Source: Microbacterium sp. Root166 (GTDB lineage: Bacteria; Actinomycetota; Actinomycetes; Actinomycetales; Microbacteriaceae). From it: a stretch of DNA of 64,000 nucleotides. The stretch lies in NCBI RefSeq assembly GCF_001427145.1, contig NZ_LMGL01000004.1, positions 62,001 through 126,000 of the forward strand, given 5' to 3'. Numbering within the stretch: position 1 is the first letter of the stretch; the number at the start of each line of letters is the position of its first letter. Shown here one piece after another: positions 55,867 to 64,000 of the stretch. The translations under genes and the position numbers were made by a program. Under the pieces are notes generated by a model that made no database searches, was not told the DNA's origin, and saw only the letters and a list, made by a program, of their open reading frames with translations.

Positions 55867-57371
55867 CCGTCGCTCTTGCCCAGCTCGGACAGGTTGAGGC
55901 GCTCGTTGACGTTGATCGACGGCATACCGGTGATGTTAGTGCCGACCGCCACGACCGAGGCCCCGTTGTACAGCCAGTCGGCTGCGGCGTCCTCCGACAC
56001 GATCCGGGCGGCGTCGGCCAGCAGCTGCTCGGACTCGCCCTCGTCGGTCGCGGCCAGCGACTGCGCGTAGAGGTCCTGCACCTCGGCGTTGTCGTAGGTG
56101 AAGTAGTAGTCCGGGTTGGCCCAGTTCTCGAAGTCCCGCGCCTCGGTGTGCAGCACGAAGCTGAGGTCGAAGTCGCGGTTGATGTAGACGTCGTTGAGCC
56201 ACGTGGAGAACTCGACCGACTCGACCTCGAGCGTGATGCCGACCTCGTTGAGATCAGACACCAGCACCTGCGGGATCGTGGTCGAGTAGAAGTTCGGGAT
56301 GGTGAGGGTCAGCTCGAGGTCATCGACACCGGCCTCCTCGAGCAGTGCGCGCGCCGCCTCGGGATCGTAGGGCGCGACATCGGCGAGGTCCTCGTAGCCG
56401 GGGTCCAGCGACGGGATGGGGCCGTACATCGTCTCGCCCGAGCCGAGGGCGTCGATGATCGCGTCGTGATCGATCGCCTGGCGGATGGCCTGGCGCACGC
56501 GCTTGTCGGCCAGCGGCCCGCTCTCCTGGTTGAACGCGAGCGTGCCCTTGTCGGTCGACGGGCCGAGTTCGAGCACGAAGCCGCCGTCGGCCTCGATCTG
56601 CTCGCGGAGGTTCGCGTCGAAGCCGGTCACGACATCGACTTCCCCGGCCAGGGCGGCGTTGAGGGCCGCCTGGTTGTCGGGGATGTAGTCGAAGACGACC
56701 TCCGCCACTCCGGCGGTCTCGCCCCAGTACTCCTCGTTGCGCGAGAACGTGATGCTGGCGCCCTGCGCCCAGTCCTCGAGCACGAACGGCCCGGTGCCGT
56801 TGGCCGCCGTGCTGTAGTCGACGGTGTCGCCCTCCTTGAAGATGAGCCCGGCGCGACCGGTGAGGTTCCACAGCAGGCTGGAGTCGGGCTCTGTGAGCGT
56901 CAGCGTGATCTGCTGGCCCTCCGCGGTGATCGAGGCCACGTTGGCCAGTCGCGAGGACTCGCTCCACTCCGGGTCGGTCTTGCGGGTCGTCAGCGACCAC
57001 ACCACGTCCTGCGGCGTGAGCGGCTGGCCGTCGTGGAAGGTCACGCCCTCCTGCAGGTCGAAGGTGTAGGTCAGGCCGTCGGCCGACACGTTCCAGTCGG
57101 TCGCGAGCGAGCCGACGATCTCCTGCTCGGGAGTGCGCGCCACGAGGCCCTCGTAGATGTTGTCGACCAGGATCTGGTCCAGCGCCGCACCCGCCGTCTG
57201 GCGGATGTCGAGGTTGCGCGGCTCGAGCACCAGCCGGATCACCGCCGACGCGTCGGGGTCGGGCTCTGCCGTCACGGTCGGCGTCGGGGTCTCGCCGGGG
57301 CTGCACGCGCTCAGGAGCAGGGCGCCGGCGGCGAGGAGAGCGGTCGCGGCGAGGGCGGGGCGACGAAGCAT
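55863..57371 (-). CDS. Substrate-binding lipoprotein of a peptide-type ABC importer (SBP family 5)
   Basis: A 502-residue lipoprotein. The lipobox is LLLSAC (Cys near residue 23), followed by a Thr/Pro-rich linker. Family 5 features: IYEGLVARTPEQEIVGSLAT, GLTYTFDLQEGVTFHDGQPL, ATNGTGPF-like AANGTGPFVLEDW, and PLADKRVRQAIRQAIDHDAI. It captures peptides or other solutes for the permeases encoded next. AAGGA lies upstream of the ATG. A hairpin GCGGG/CCCGC (57464-57486) lies in the upstream region and might be part of its leader. Confidence 0.93.
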   Translation of the reverse strand: MLRRPALAATALLAAGALLLSACSPGETPTPTVTAEPDPDASAVIRLVLEPRNLDIRQTAGAALDQILVDNIYEGLVARTPEQEIVGSLATDWNVSADGLTYTFDLQEGVTFHDGQPLTPQDVVWSLTTRKTDPEWSESSRLANVASITAEGQQITLTLTEPDSSLLWNLTGRAGLIFKEGDTVDYSTAANGTGPFVLEDWAQGASITFSRNEEYWGETAGVAEVVFDYIPDNQAALNAALAGEVDVVTGFDANLREQIEADGGFVLELGPSTDKGTLAFNQESGPLADKRVRQAIRQAIDHDAIIDALGSGETMYGPIPSLDPGYEDLADVAPYDPEAARALLEEAGVDDLELTLTIPNFYSTTIPQVLVSDLNEVGITLEVESVEFSTWLNDVYINRDFDLSFVLHTEARDFENWANPDYYFTYDNAEVQDLYAQSLAATDEGESEQLLADAARIVSEDAAADWLYNGASVVAVGTNITGMPSINVNERLNLSELGKSDG

Positions 57372-57463
57372 GGAGGTCCTTTCGGAGGGAGTCCGCGGCG
57401 GTGCGGAACCGGGTCGGTCCTGGGGGACGGCGATCCGGGCGGGTAGACAAAGCCTAGGTAACA

Positions 57464-57518
57464 GCGGGCTCCGACGGAGAACCCGCAACCCGGAACGCAA
57501 TAGAAGCGTTAATCGTTC
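57464..57518. promoter_or_regulatory. Region between the binding-protein gene and hydrolase gene with two hairpins
   Basis: GCGGG...CCCGC (57464-57486) and GGAACG...CGTTCC (57492-57518, containing AACGC/GCGTT and the hydrolase stop codon). The second may end hydrolase transcription; the first may act in the importer leader. Both are inferred. Confidence 0.4.
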
Positions 57519-58468
57519 CCCGCGAGAGTGCGAAGACGCTCCCCGAGTTCGACGGGGACCTCCTCCTGCACGTTGTGGCCGGCCGGCACGCTGACGACAG
57601 AGGCCTCGGGAAGACGCGCGGTGAACTGCTCCGTGTCAGCGGCGGTGACGTAGCCGCGCTCGCCGCGGATGAGGGTGAGGGGCGCCTGCGCGGCATCCAG
57701 GTCGTGCCACCCCGCTTCGCCGAGGACCGCCGCGACGGCATCGGGCTCACCGGCTGCGGCGTCGGCGGGCGGAGCGGGCATGGCTGCGGCCGCCGCGGCG
57801 AGGTGGGCGAAGTGGTGCTTCCACTCCACCCGTCCGTCTGGGCGGATGCGGGAGTTGAAGTAGACGCCGCGCTCGGCCTTCCTCCGCGTCCCGCCGCCGA
57901 GGTCGAACGCGAGGGCCCGGTCGACGAGCTCGTCCCGGGACGCCCAGTCCGTGGGGCCGGCGAAGAACTCGCGGATCTGCGACGGGCCCGCGCTGGGGTC
58001 GATGCCGGGGGTGATGTCGATGACGACGAGCTCTCGGACGAGATCGGGACGGGATGCCGCGACCGCCGCCGCGGTCAGTCCGCCGAGGGACTGGCCCACC
58101 AGCACCTGCGGTCGTTCGGTCCACGCTTCGATGCCCGCGGCCACGTCGGGGGCGAGGCTCCGGCCGACGTACGCGAGGTCGGGGCGCCACGAGGAATCGC
58201 CGTGGCCGGGGAGGTCGATCGCCAGCGCCGGCAGCCCGAGAGCGAGGATCGTGGTGTCCCAGGTGTGGGCGTTGAGGCCGGCGCCATGGAGGAACGTGAC
58301 GACGGGAGCGGCATCCGGATCAGACGGCGGCGCGTAGCGCAGCGCGCTCAGCACACGGCCGTCGGGAAGCGTCAAGGTCAGGCGCTCGCCGCGAGGAAGC
58401 GGGCGGTCGATGCCGGCGTCGGCGGCCTGTTCGGGCAGGAAGGAGAACTCGTCGATGGGTTCGCTCAC
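57509..58468 (-). CDS. Alpha/beta-hydrolase
   Basis: A 319-residue hydrolase. The oxyanion motif is TFLHGAGLNAHTW, the nucleophile is Ser in VLVGQSLGGLTAAAVA, and the catalytic His is in VPAGHNVQEEVPVEL. The acidic residue is likely in RGERGYVTAAD. The GTG start VSEPIDEF is chosen because GACAAT lies 6 nt before it. No pathway is evident from the neighbours. Confidence 0.9.
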   Translation of the reverse strand: MSEPIDEFSFLPEQAADAGIDRPLPRGERLTLTLPDGRVLSALRYAPPSDPDAAPVVTFLHGAGLNAHTWDTTILALGLPALAIDLPGHGDSSWRPDLAYVGRSLAPDVAAGIEAWTERPQVLVGQSLGGLTAAAVAASRPDLVRELVVIDITPGIDPSAGPSQIREFFAGPTDWASRDELVDRALAFDLGGGTRRKAERGVYFNSRIRPDGRVEWKHHFAHLAAAAAAMPAPPADAAAGEPDAVAAVLGEAGWHDLDAAQAPLTLIRGERGYVTAADTEQFTARLPEASVVSVPAGHNVQEEVPVELGERLRTLAGND

Positions 58469-58531
58469 CCGGCCATTGTCTCGCACCCGGCCGTCCGGCC
58501 CGGCGCGGGGCGGCGTGGGTAGGCTTTCGGC

Positions 58532-59041
58532 ATGACGCATGAACGGCGTGTCCACCTGTCTCGCTCGGCTCCGCCGGCCTACCAGGCGCTCGCCGCCTTC
58601 TCGAAGAGCGTCGGCGGTATCGCCGCTGAGGGCGGCATCGACGCCCGGCTCAAGGAGCTCGTCCAGATCCACACGTCGCAGCTGAACGGGTGCGCCTACT
58701 GCGTGCGGGTGCACGTCGAGCGCGCTGTCGCCGCGGGGATCAGCGCCGACGTCCTGGCGCAGCTGCCGGTGTGGCGCGAATCCGGGGTGTTCTCCGACCG
58801 CGAGCGCGCCGGCCTCGAGCTGGCCGAGGCGTTCGTCTACATCCACGAGGAGGGTGTGGCCGACGACGTGTACGACAGCGTGGGAGCCGTCCTGAGCGAG
58901 AAGGAGTACGTCGCGCTCAGCTGGATCCTGGTGTCGATCAACGCCTTCAACCGGGTGGCGATCGCGGGCCGCTACAGCGTGCCGCCGCGTGACGACCTCG
59001 CGGGGGAGGACAGCGACGCGGCCTCCGGGGCGGCCTGGTGA
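58532..59041 (+). CDS. AhpD-like carboxymuconolactone decarboxylase family protein
   Basis: A 169-residue all-helical protein. The redox motif is C-X2-C-X3-H in LNGCAYCVRVHVERAV, as in alkylhydroperoxidase AhpD core proteins. A YnjA-type length suggests a peroxidase or disulfide reductase. TAGGCT lies 6 nt before the ATG. The end overlaps the next gene start (GTGA), so the phosphatase is co-translated. Confidence 0.92.
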   Translation: MTHERRVHLSRSAPPAYQALAAFSKSVGGIAAEGGIDARLKELVQIHTSQLNGCAYCVRVHVERAVAAGISADVLAQLPVWRESGVFSDRERAGLELAEAFVYIHEEGVADDVYDSVGAVLSEKEYVALSWILVSINAFNRVAIAGRYSVPPRDDLAGEDSDAASGAAW

Positions 59042-59766
59042 CCGACCCCGCCGAGCTGATCGTCCCGGGCGCGGTGAACCTCCGCGACACGGGCGGCCTG
59101 CCGGCGGGACAGAAGATCTCTCGTCACGGCGTCCTCTATCGCTCTGGGAACCTCGCCAGCCTCGACGACGCGGGCGTGCGGGCGCTCGGCGCGCTGGGCC
59201 TGCGCCGGATCATCGACCTGCGCGCCGACGACGAGGTGGCGTACGCGCCCAGTCGCGTGGACGGGCTGGATGTCGTCACCCAGCGGGTCCCGCTGTTCCT
59301 GGGCTCGGTGGCGGCCCTCTTCGCCGATGACATCAGCCTCGACGAGATGTACCGGCGGCTCGCCGAGGACTCCGCGGACGGCGTGATCGACGTCGTGCGG
59401 GGGATCCTGGCCGATCAGCCGGTGCTCGTGCACTGCACCGTCGGCAAGGACCGCACCGGAGTCACCGTCGCGCTCGCGCTCGCCGGCGCCGGGGTGGAGA
59501 TCGAGGCCGTGGTCGCCGACTACGCCCGCACCGAGGGTCTGCTGCCGCCGGAGCACAACCGGCGGATCGTCGGCTACCTGCGGTCGCAGCATCCCGAAGC
59601 GGTTCACCTCGAGGATCTCGCCACCCGATCGCCCGCACCCGTCATGAGGGCGCTGCTCCAGCGCCTCACGGAGCGCTACGGCTCGACCGCCGGCTATCTG
59701 CGCGCGCACGGCCTCGGCGACGACGAGATCGACGAGCTCCGACGGGTGCTGCTGCGGGATGCGTGA
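59038..59766 (+). CDS. Tyrosine/lipid phosphatase, PtpB-like
   Basis: A 242-residue phosphatase. The P-loop is HCTVGKDRTG (C-X5-R), with Lys and Asp as in MptpB-type and phosphoinositide-active enzymes. NLRDTGGL near the start and RIIDLRADDEVAY are family features. The last 60 residues are helical (HGLGDDEIDELRRVL). Substrate could be protein or lipid. It is coupled to the AhpD-like gene. Confidence 0.93.
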   Translation: MTDPAELIVPGAVNLRDTGGLPAGQKISRHGVLYRSGNLASLDDAGVRALGALGLRRIIDLRADDEVAYAPSRVDGLDVVTQRVPLFLGSVAALFADDISLDEMYRRLAEDSADGVIDVVRGILADQPVLVHCTVGKDRTGVTVALALAGAGVEIEAVVADYARTEGLLPPEHNRRIVGYLRSQHPEAVHLEDLATRSPAPVMRALLQRLTERYGSTAGYLRAHGLGDDEIDELRRVLLRDA

Positions 59767-59779
59767 CGCTGCGTTGCAG

Positions 59780-59812
59780 TGAGGTTAGGCAACCCTACAT
59801 TCGCGGTATAGT
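59780..59812 (+). promoter_or_regulatory. DtxR/IdeR iron box and promoter of the SIP-domain gene
   Basis: TGAGGTTAGGCAACCCTAC (59780-59798) matches the iron box TTAGGTTAGGCTAACCTAA at 15 of 19 positions. It covers TTAGGC (59785-59790), which stands 16 nt before TATAGT (59807-59812). Iron-loaded DtxR would therefore block the promoter. Confidence 0.75.
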
Positions 59813-59821
59813 GGAGTCGTC

Positions 59822-60283
59822 ATGAGCCATTCCATCGAGCACAGCGCCGCGACCTGCCGTTCTTCACGGCACACTCGCGTCCAGCACCTGATCACGGCGG
59901 ACGAGTCCTCGTTCGCCGAGCTCGAGGCGCTGCTCGCGACGCTGCCGATCTGCTCGACGGGCCGCGTCTTCGTGGAGATTCCGGATGCCGAGTGGCAGGC
60001 CGACATCGTCGTTCCGAGCCGCATGGTCCTGACCTGGCTCGACCGCTCACAGCGCTCCGGCGCGCCCGGCACCGGCCGCGGCTGCGCTCCCGGCGCCGCT
60101 CTCTCGCGCGCCGTCAACGCCTGGGCGGACGAGATGCTGTGCGCGGAAGACGACCAGACGCGCATCCACCTGCTGGGCGGCTACCTCGGCACCGCCGACA
60201 TCGTGGACCACCTCACCGGGATGGGCATCGGCGCGCAGGCGATCCACGCTCCCGAGCAGTACGGGCTCACCACGACCCGCTGA
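59822..60283 (+). CDS. Stand-alone SIP-domain protein (siderophore-interacting-type)
   Basis: A 153-residue protein that matches only the NAD-binding half of siderophore-interacting ferric reductases (LLATLPICSTGRVFVEIPD, then IHLLGGYLGTADIVDHL). The FAD-binding domain is missing. It is read from a promoter with an iron box, so it is likely made when iron is scarce. It may work with another flavoprotein, or be a remnant; the intact frame and promoter argue that it is functional. Confidence 0.82.
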   Translation: MSHSIEHSAATCRSSRHTRVQHLITADESSFAELEALLATLPICSTGRVFVEIPDAEWQADIVVPSRMVLTWLDRSQRSGAPGTGRGCAPGAALSRAVNAWADEMLCAEDDQTRIHLLGGYLGTADIVDHLTGMGIGAQAIHAPEQYGLTTTR

Positions 60284-60295
60284 GGCCCGGTCTTC

Positions 60296-60311
60296 CGCGA
60301 CGTCCGTCGCG
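60296..60311 (+). terminator. Small hairpin after the SIP gene
   Basis: CGCGAC-GTCC-GTCGCG, 12 nt after the stop. It is short and without a U-tract. Confidence 0.4.
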
Positions 60312-60396
60312 CTCCCCTCTTGACGCGCGCCCCCAGCAGGAGTTCGATGAGCGCCGACGAGCGATGACGCTCGTCGACCATGGGAAGGGGAGGAAA

Positions 60397-60708
60397 ATGC
60401 GAAGGAGAATACTGCTGGGGGTCGCGGTGGGGGCCGTGCTCGTGTTCGGATCGGCTGGAGGCGCGTTCGCGGGGGAGATCGGCGGCAACGGTCAGGAGAC
60501 CCCCGCCGGGGACAAGGCGAAGTCGCTGTGTGCGTTCTCTGGGCTGGAGGACTTCGACCTGCTCGAGCCGGTTCAGCCGGGGGTCGTGCAGAACTGGGGT
60601 CACGTTCCCAAGGAGCTGCGCGACATGTTCAGTGACCGCGGCGCCGCCGTCGTGTCCACGCCGTTCGGCGAGGAAGGCTGCAACGCGTCGCTCTATCCGA
60701 ACAAGTGA
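60397..60708 (+). CDS. Small secreted protein of unknown function
   Basis: A 103-residue protein with a clear signal peptide (basic start, hydrophobic core ILLGVAVGAVLVFGSAGG, cleavage near AFA/GE). The mature part of about 75 residues has two cysteines (SLCAFSG and EGCNASL) that may form a disulfide, and VVQNWGHVPKEL. AAGGGGAGG is a strong ribosome site. I recognise no family. It stands alone between the SIP gene and the leftward arginase pair. Confidence 0.8.
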   Translation: MRRRILLGVAVGAVLVFGSAGGAFAGEIGGNGQETPAGDKAKSLCAFSGLEDFDLLEPVQPGVVQNWGHVPKELRDMFSDRGAAVVSTPFGEEGCNASLYPNK

Positions 60709-60739
60709 GGCACCCGGGCGTGGCCGGAGCACGCTCCGG

Positions 60740-61207
60740 TCATGCCCTGCTCGGGCGGCTCCGCGGCACGTAGTTGCCGTCCTCGAGGCCGGCTTCGATC
60801 TCGAACCGGTTGCGCAGGGGGTCGCGGCCGGCGAACAGGTACAGCAGCGGCATGAGGAATCCGTACCGCTGCCACTGGCGACGGTGGACCGCCTCGTGGC
60901 GCAGCAGGTTCTCGGTGACGCGGCCGTCGCCGGTGAGGAAGCACCCGGCGACGCAGACGCCGCCGCGCGCGAACGTCCACGAGGGCATGCCGCGGAACAC
61001 CCAGAGGTCGCCGCGCTTCTCGACGCGCCCGGTGCTCCACAGTCCTCCCCAGATGCAGCCGACGACCATGCCGTACGCATAGCCGAGGCGGCTGATCGGT
61101 GAGTCGAGGAGGAGGGCCGGAATCCAGCGGTCGAGGTGCTGTCCGCGCGCGACGGCGCGCTCGGCCTGAACCTGCCAGTCCGCCGGCGGCGTCGCTATGG
61201 GCGTCAC
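60740..61207 (-). CDS. Small HExxH protein coupled to the arginase-family gene
   Basis: A 155-residue protein. It has a hydrophobic stretch (YAYGMVVGCIWGGLWS), then LLRHEAVHRRQWQRYGF with an HExxH zinc motif, a second hydrophobic stretch (LMPLLYLFAG), and RFEIEAGLEDGNYV, where a Glu could be the third ligand of a small gluzincin-like site. Similar proteins are sometimes named Fe-S oxidoreductases, but only three cysteines are present and no cluster motif. The GTG start overlaps the arginase-family stop. Confidence 0.78.
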   Translation of the reverse strand: MTPIATPPADWQVQAERAVARGQHLDRWIPALLLDSPISRLGYAYGMVVGCIWGGLWSTGRVEKRGDLWVFRGMPSWTFARGGVCVAGCFLTGDGRVTENLLRHEAVHRRQWQRYGFLMPLLYLFAGRDPLRNRFEIEAGLEDGNYVPRSRPSRA

Positions 61208-62025
61208 GCCAGCGCCCCGACGACGCGGAGAAGCGCACCGAGGTCGTCGGTGGCACGGTCCGGCGACGCCGGGGAGTATCCGGCGATGGACGAGCCGACG
61301 AGCGGCGACTCGGCCCGCACGCGCGCGATGGCCGAGGTCAGCTCGCCGACCGTGAGGCCGAAGGGCTCGGGATGGGCGTTGCCGGCGAGCTCGGAGGGAT
61401 CGAGCACGTCGACGTCGACGTGGATGTAGACGCCGTCCGAGCCGATCGCGCGGACCGCGGCAGAGAGCGCGTCGGGGTCGCCCATGTCGGTCACCGTCAG
61501 CGTCGTGATGCCGAGCGCCCTGATCGCCTCGAGCTCGGCGTCGTCGAACGACCGTGCGCCGGCGACGATGACCCGCTCCGGTGCGATCATGCCGGTCGCG
61601 AGGGCGAGACCGGCCTCGCCCTCCCCGAGGACCGCGCGCAGCACCATGCCGGCGAAGGCGCCCGAGGGCGAGGAGTCCGGGGTGTTCAGGTCGGGGTGGG
61701 CGTCCAGCCACACCACGGTGAGCGAGGAGTGACCCCGCGCGGCGTGGGCGATCGGCGCGAGCGCGACGCCGCAGTCGCCGCCGATCGTGAGGACCGCGTC
61801 CTCGTGCGAGTCCAGCGCCGTGGCGATCTGATCGCGGACGTGCTGCAGGGCGCTCAGACGCTGGATGCCGGTGCCCAGGCCTTCGCCTGCTTCCATCACG
61901 ACATCGAGCACGGTCGTGGACCCGCGGGGCAGGTCGCCCGCGATCGCCTGAGCGCCGTCGATGAGCTGCATCGCCCGCGACGAGGGGCTGCCCTGCCACT
62001 GCGGGACCACGAGATAGCGCGTCAT
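61204..62025 (-). CDS. Arginase/agmatinase-family protein with a Cys replacing a metal His
   Basis: A 273-residue ureohydrolase-fold protein. The metal motifs are WLDAHPDLNTP and HVDVDVLDPSE, both intact. The first motif, usually GGDH, reads LTIGGDCGVAL, so a metal-ligating His is replaced by Cys. This may change the metal or the activity, so I would not call it arginase. The end (LRVVGAL) is short. Its stop overlaps the start of the small HExxH gene. Confidence 0.85.
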   Translation of the reverse strand: MTRYLVVPQWQGSPSSRAMQLIDGAQAIAGDLPRGSTTVLDVVMEAGEGLGTGIQRLSALQHVRDQIATALDSHEDAVLTIGGDCGVALAPIAHAARGHSSLTVVWLDAHPDLNTPDSSPSGAFAGMVLRAVLGEGEAGLALATGMIAPERVIVAGARSFDDAELEAIRALGITTLTVTDMGDPDALSAAVRAIGSDGVYIHVDVDVLDPSELAGNAHPEPFGLTVGELTSAIARVRAESPLVGSSIAGYSPASPDRATDDLGALLRVVGALA

Positions 62026-62134
62026 CCCCTCATCCTCTCGCAGGGCGACCCGCGCCGCACCGCGTGGCGCACGCCGTGGGCGAACAGCAGAGGGGCGCCG
62101 GGCTCGCGCCCGACGCCCCGCCCGCAGCCGATCG

Positions 62135-62896
62135 CTACGGCATGTGCGGCGCGCTCGGCGCGTCGATCGCGGCCTGCGCGGGCGCGGCCCCCGACTTGAG
62201 GGCCGCGAGACGGGCCTCGACCTCGGTGAGCTCGCCGACGTCCTCGAGGCTCTCGAACTGGGCGTCCAGCGAGGATGCCGCGAGCTCCTGCTTGCCGGCG
62301 GCGAGGGCCTCCTGGCGGCGGACCTTGTCTTCGAACCGGCCGAGCTCGCTGGTCGGGTCGAGCACGTCGATCGACTTGACCGCGTCGTGCACCTTGTTCT
62401 GGGCTTCGGCGGTCTTGGCGCGGGCCAGCAGCTCGGAGCGCTTCGACTTCAGCTGCTCCAGCTTCTGCTTCATGCCGTTGAGGCCGTCCTTGAGCTTGGC
62501 GACGACCTCGGTCTGCGACGCGATGGTCGGCTCGACGGCCTTCGCCTCGTTCTCCTCGCTGATCTGGCGCTGCAGCGCGATCTTGGCGAGGTTGTCGAAC
62601 TTGTCGGCGTCGGCGGTGCTGCCCGCGCGGCGCAGCTCGTCGGCCTTGCGGCTGGCCGCGAGCGCCTTGTTGCCCCACTCGGTCGCCGCCTGGATGTCTT
62701 CCTGGTGGTCGCGCTCGAGCAGACGCAGGTTGCCGATCGTCTCGGCGACGGCGGCCTCGGCATCCACGATGCTGTTGGTGAAATCGCGCACCAGCTGATC
62801 GAGCATCTTCTGCGGGTCCTCGGCAGAGTCGAGGAGTGCGTTGATGTTCGCCTTCATGAGGGTCGAGATGCGACCGAAGATGGACTGCTTCGCCAT
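62135..62896 (-). CDS. pspA: PspA/IM30 family protein
   Basis: A 253-residue membrane-stress protein that is almost wholly coiled-coil (about residues 25-225). The start KQSIFGRISTLMKANINALL is an amphipathic helix that binds membranes. The end is short and Ala/Pro-rich. AGGAAGGAAAT upstream is a good ribosome site. It stands 74 nt downstream of the TPM-domain gene in the same direction, a pairing often seen in actinobacteria. It probably helps maintain membrane integrity under stress. Confidence 0.93.
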   Translation of the reverse strand: MAKQSIFGRISTLMKANINALLDSAEDPQKMLDQLVRDFTNSIVDAEAAVAETIGNLRLLERDHQEDIQAATEWGNKALAASRKADELRRAGSTADADKFDNLAKIALQRQISEENEAKAVEPTIASQTEVVAKLKDGLNGMKQKLEQLKSKRSELLARAKTAEAQNKVHDAVKSIDVLDPTSELGRFEDKVRRQEALAAGKQELAASSLDAQFESLEDVGELTEVEARLAALKSGAAPAQAAIDAPSAPHMP

Positions 62897-62970
62897 CGGA
62901 TTTCCTTCCTATCGGACAAAACGGGTGGTGGGACGTGCAGGAGTGGTCGCGCGGAGCGCGCGTGCGCGGA

Positions 62971-64000
62971 TCAGAAGCGACCACCTCCCCGACGGGCGCG
63001 CGTGCCGCCCCCGCCGAAGCTTCCGGGACTCCGGCCGCGGGAGGAGCCTCCGCCGAACATGCCGCCGAGGCTGCCGCCGCCGGACGAGCGTCCGCTGGAG
63101 CCTCCGCCGCCGAGCATGGAGTTGATGAGGATGCCGCCCAGCACGGCGCCGAGCATTCCGCCGTCTCCGCCGGACTGCTGCTGGCCGCCGCCGAACATGC
63201 CGCCCATGCCGCCGCCGTCGAAGCCGCCGACGTCGGCGCGCGCGAGCTCGATCGCGCGGGCGGCGAGACGCTCTGCCTCGCGGGCGTGCTGCACGGCGGT
63301 TCGCGGGTCGCCCGCGCGCAGCTGCTCAGCGCGGACGAGCGCGGCGCCGGCTTCGGCCAGAGCCGTCCGCGCGGGCGCTCCGACCGCCCCGCGGCGAGAG
63401 GTGATGTAGTCCTCGGCCGTCGAGACCTGACTCTGGGCCTGCTGGATCAGCTGCGCGACCGCCTGGCGGTCCCGCTGTTCCTGCTCCGCGGCATCCCGCA
63501 CCGCTTCGACCAGTGTGTCGATCTGCTGGTTCGCCGCTTCGAGGCCCTGCAGCGCCTGCAGCGGGCGCTTGGCCTGGCTGGAGAGGTTGGCCCGGGCCGC
63601 GTCGACCTGCTGTCGGGTGCCGGCGATCACCGAGGCGATCCGGCCGTCGGGATCGGGCAGAGCGCTTGCGACGGCGATGTCGTGCTCGAGGTCGGCGATC
63701 AGGGCGGCGGCACCCTGCTCGCCCTGTGCGAGGTCGCCCGCGAGCTTCTCGATGGCGTTCTCGAGGAGGGTCGCCTGTGCGACGGCCTCCTCCGCCGCAC
63801 GGATGCCGACCGCGGCCTCTCCGCCGTTGCCGGCCCCGATCGCTCGCTGCGCGGCGGCGAGCTGCTCGTCGGCGAACGCCAGCCGCTGGCGCGCCTGCTC
63901 GGGGTTGTCGTCGATGGTCGCGAGAGCTTCGGGCGCGTAGGACGCGGTGAGGGTGCGAAGCACCTCGGCCGAGCCCTCGAGCGCCGTGGCGGCCGCCGTC
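62971..64000 (-). CDS. TPM-domain (YgcG-like) membrane protein, N-terminus beyond the window
   Basis: About 343 C-terminal residues are visible. They are a long helical/coiled region (EQARQRLAFADEQLAAAQRA and similar to about residue 220 of the visible part) with many Gln and Ala. A glycine-rich end follows (GGGMGGMFGGGQQQSGGDGG and a final GGGGTRARRGGGRF). The TPM domain and its signal peptide would be upstream, beyond 64000; their presence is inferred from the typical partner of PspA. The frame is open to the window edge. Confidence 0.75.
   Translation of the reverse strand, partial: TAAATALEGSAEVLRTLTASYAPEALATIDDNPEQARQRLAFADEQLAAAQRAIGAGNGGEAAVGIRAAEEAVAQATLLENAIEKLAGDLAQGEQGAAALIADLEHDIAVASALPDPDGRIASVIAGTRQQVDAARANLSSQAKRPLQALQGLEAANQQIDTLVEAVRDAAEQEQRDRQAVAQLIQQAQSQVSTAEDYITSRRGAVGAPARTALAEAGAALVRAEQLRAGDPRTAVQHAREAERLAARAIELARADVGGFDGGGMGGMFGGGQQQSGGDGGMLGAVLGGILINSMLGGGGSSGRSSGGGSLGGMFGGGSSRGRSPGSFGGGGTRARRGGGRF

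Noticed and set aside
60740..61207. Fe-S oxidoreductase name for the small HExxH protein
   Set aside because: There are only three cysteines, none in a cluster-binding arrangement.

Overview
The window is about 64 kb of very GC-rich chromosomal DNA, densely packed with overlapping genes. Gene content and gene order point to an actinobacterium of the family Microbacteriaceae, probably Microbacterium or a close relative. The supporting genes are a WhiB protein, a SigH/SigR sigma factor with its zinc anti-sigma factor, a fused KGD-type 2-oxoglutarate dehydrogenase, GuaB1, an Rv3235-like protein and a SecA without the usual C-terminal zinc tail. The genus is inferred and was not tested. I see no rRNA, tRNA, CRISPR array, prophage or insertion sequence. 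Layout: 1-4176 is a leftward five-gene MacAB-like export operon with its own PadR regulator. It starts from a divergent promoter shared with secA (4373-7195), and that promoter carries a PadR-like palindrome. Genes from 7305 to 18931 form a core block that resembles, from memory, the whiB1-pdtaS-sigH-aroA-rsgA-Rv3235-secA1 region of Mycobacterium: an aminotransferase, several small conserved genes, a SAF/MinD pair, a PdtaS-like kinase, WhiB, Bcp, RsgA, AroA, SigH and its anti-sigma factor. From 18944 to 23676 lies a lipid-related cluster (lipid kinase, alkyl-DHAP-synthase-like flavoprotein, TetR, GlpD). It is followed by an amino-acid permease, the long kgd gene, guaB1 and two CNNM/CorC membrane proteins; a probable accessory AbiEi/nuclease-fold gene sits between guaB1 and the CNNM pair. 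From 34404 to 43357 are metabolic and transport genes (flavin oxidoreductase, NnrD, GT87 glycosyltransferase, thiamine-binding protein, MFS exporter, NUDIX, MetX, DUF2332, a squalene-cyclase-fold protein). From 43376 to 50829 come a two-component system with a DUF4097 protein, MetY, and an SDR/AlaX-like/UDG/GNAT run. From 50836 to 57371 are an M4 protease overlapping a probable emfourin inhibitor and a complete peptide ABC importer operon. The last part holds a hydrolase, an AhpD-like protein, a phosphatase, an iron-box-controlled SIP-domain gene, an arginase-family gene coupled to a mini HExxH protein, PspA and a TPM-domain protein cut by the window edge. Regulation: many genes start 6-7 nt after a TANNNT hexamer, which indicates widespread leaderless transcription. 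Candidate sites include a SigH-type promoter, an iron box, two perfect DnaA boxes, a PadR operator, a TetR site and a short proline-rich leader ORF coupled to the first CNNM gene. I regard the leader ORF, the bracketed AbiEi/nuclease gene and the protease-emfourin pair as the best candidates for something new.
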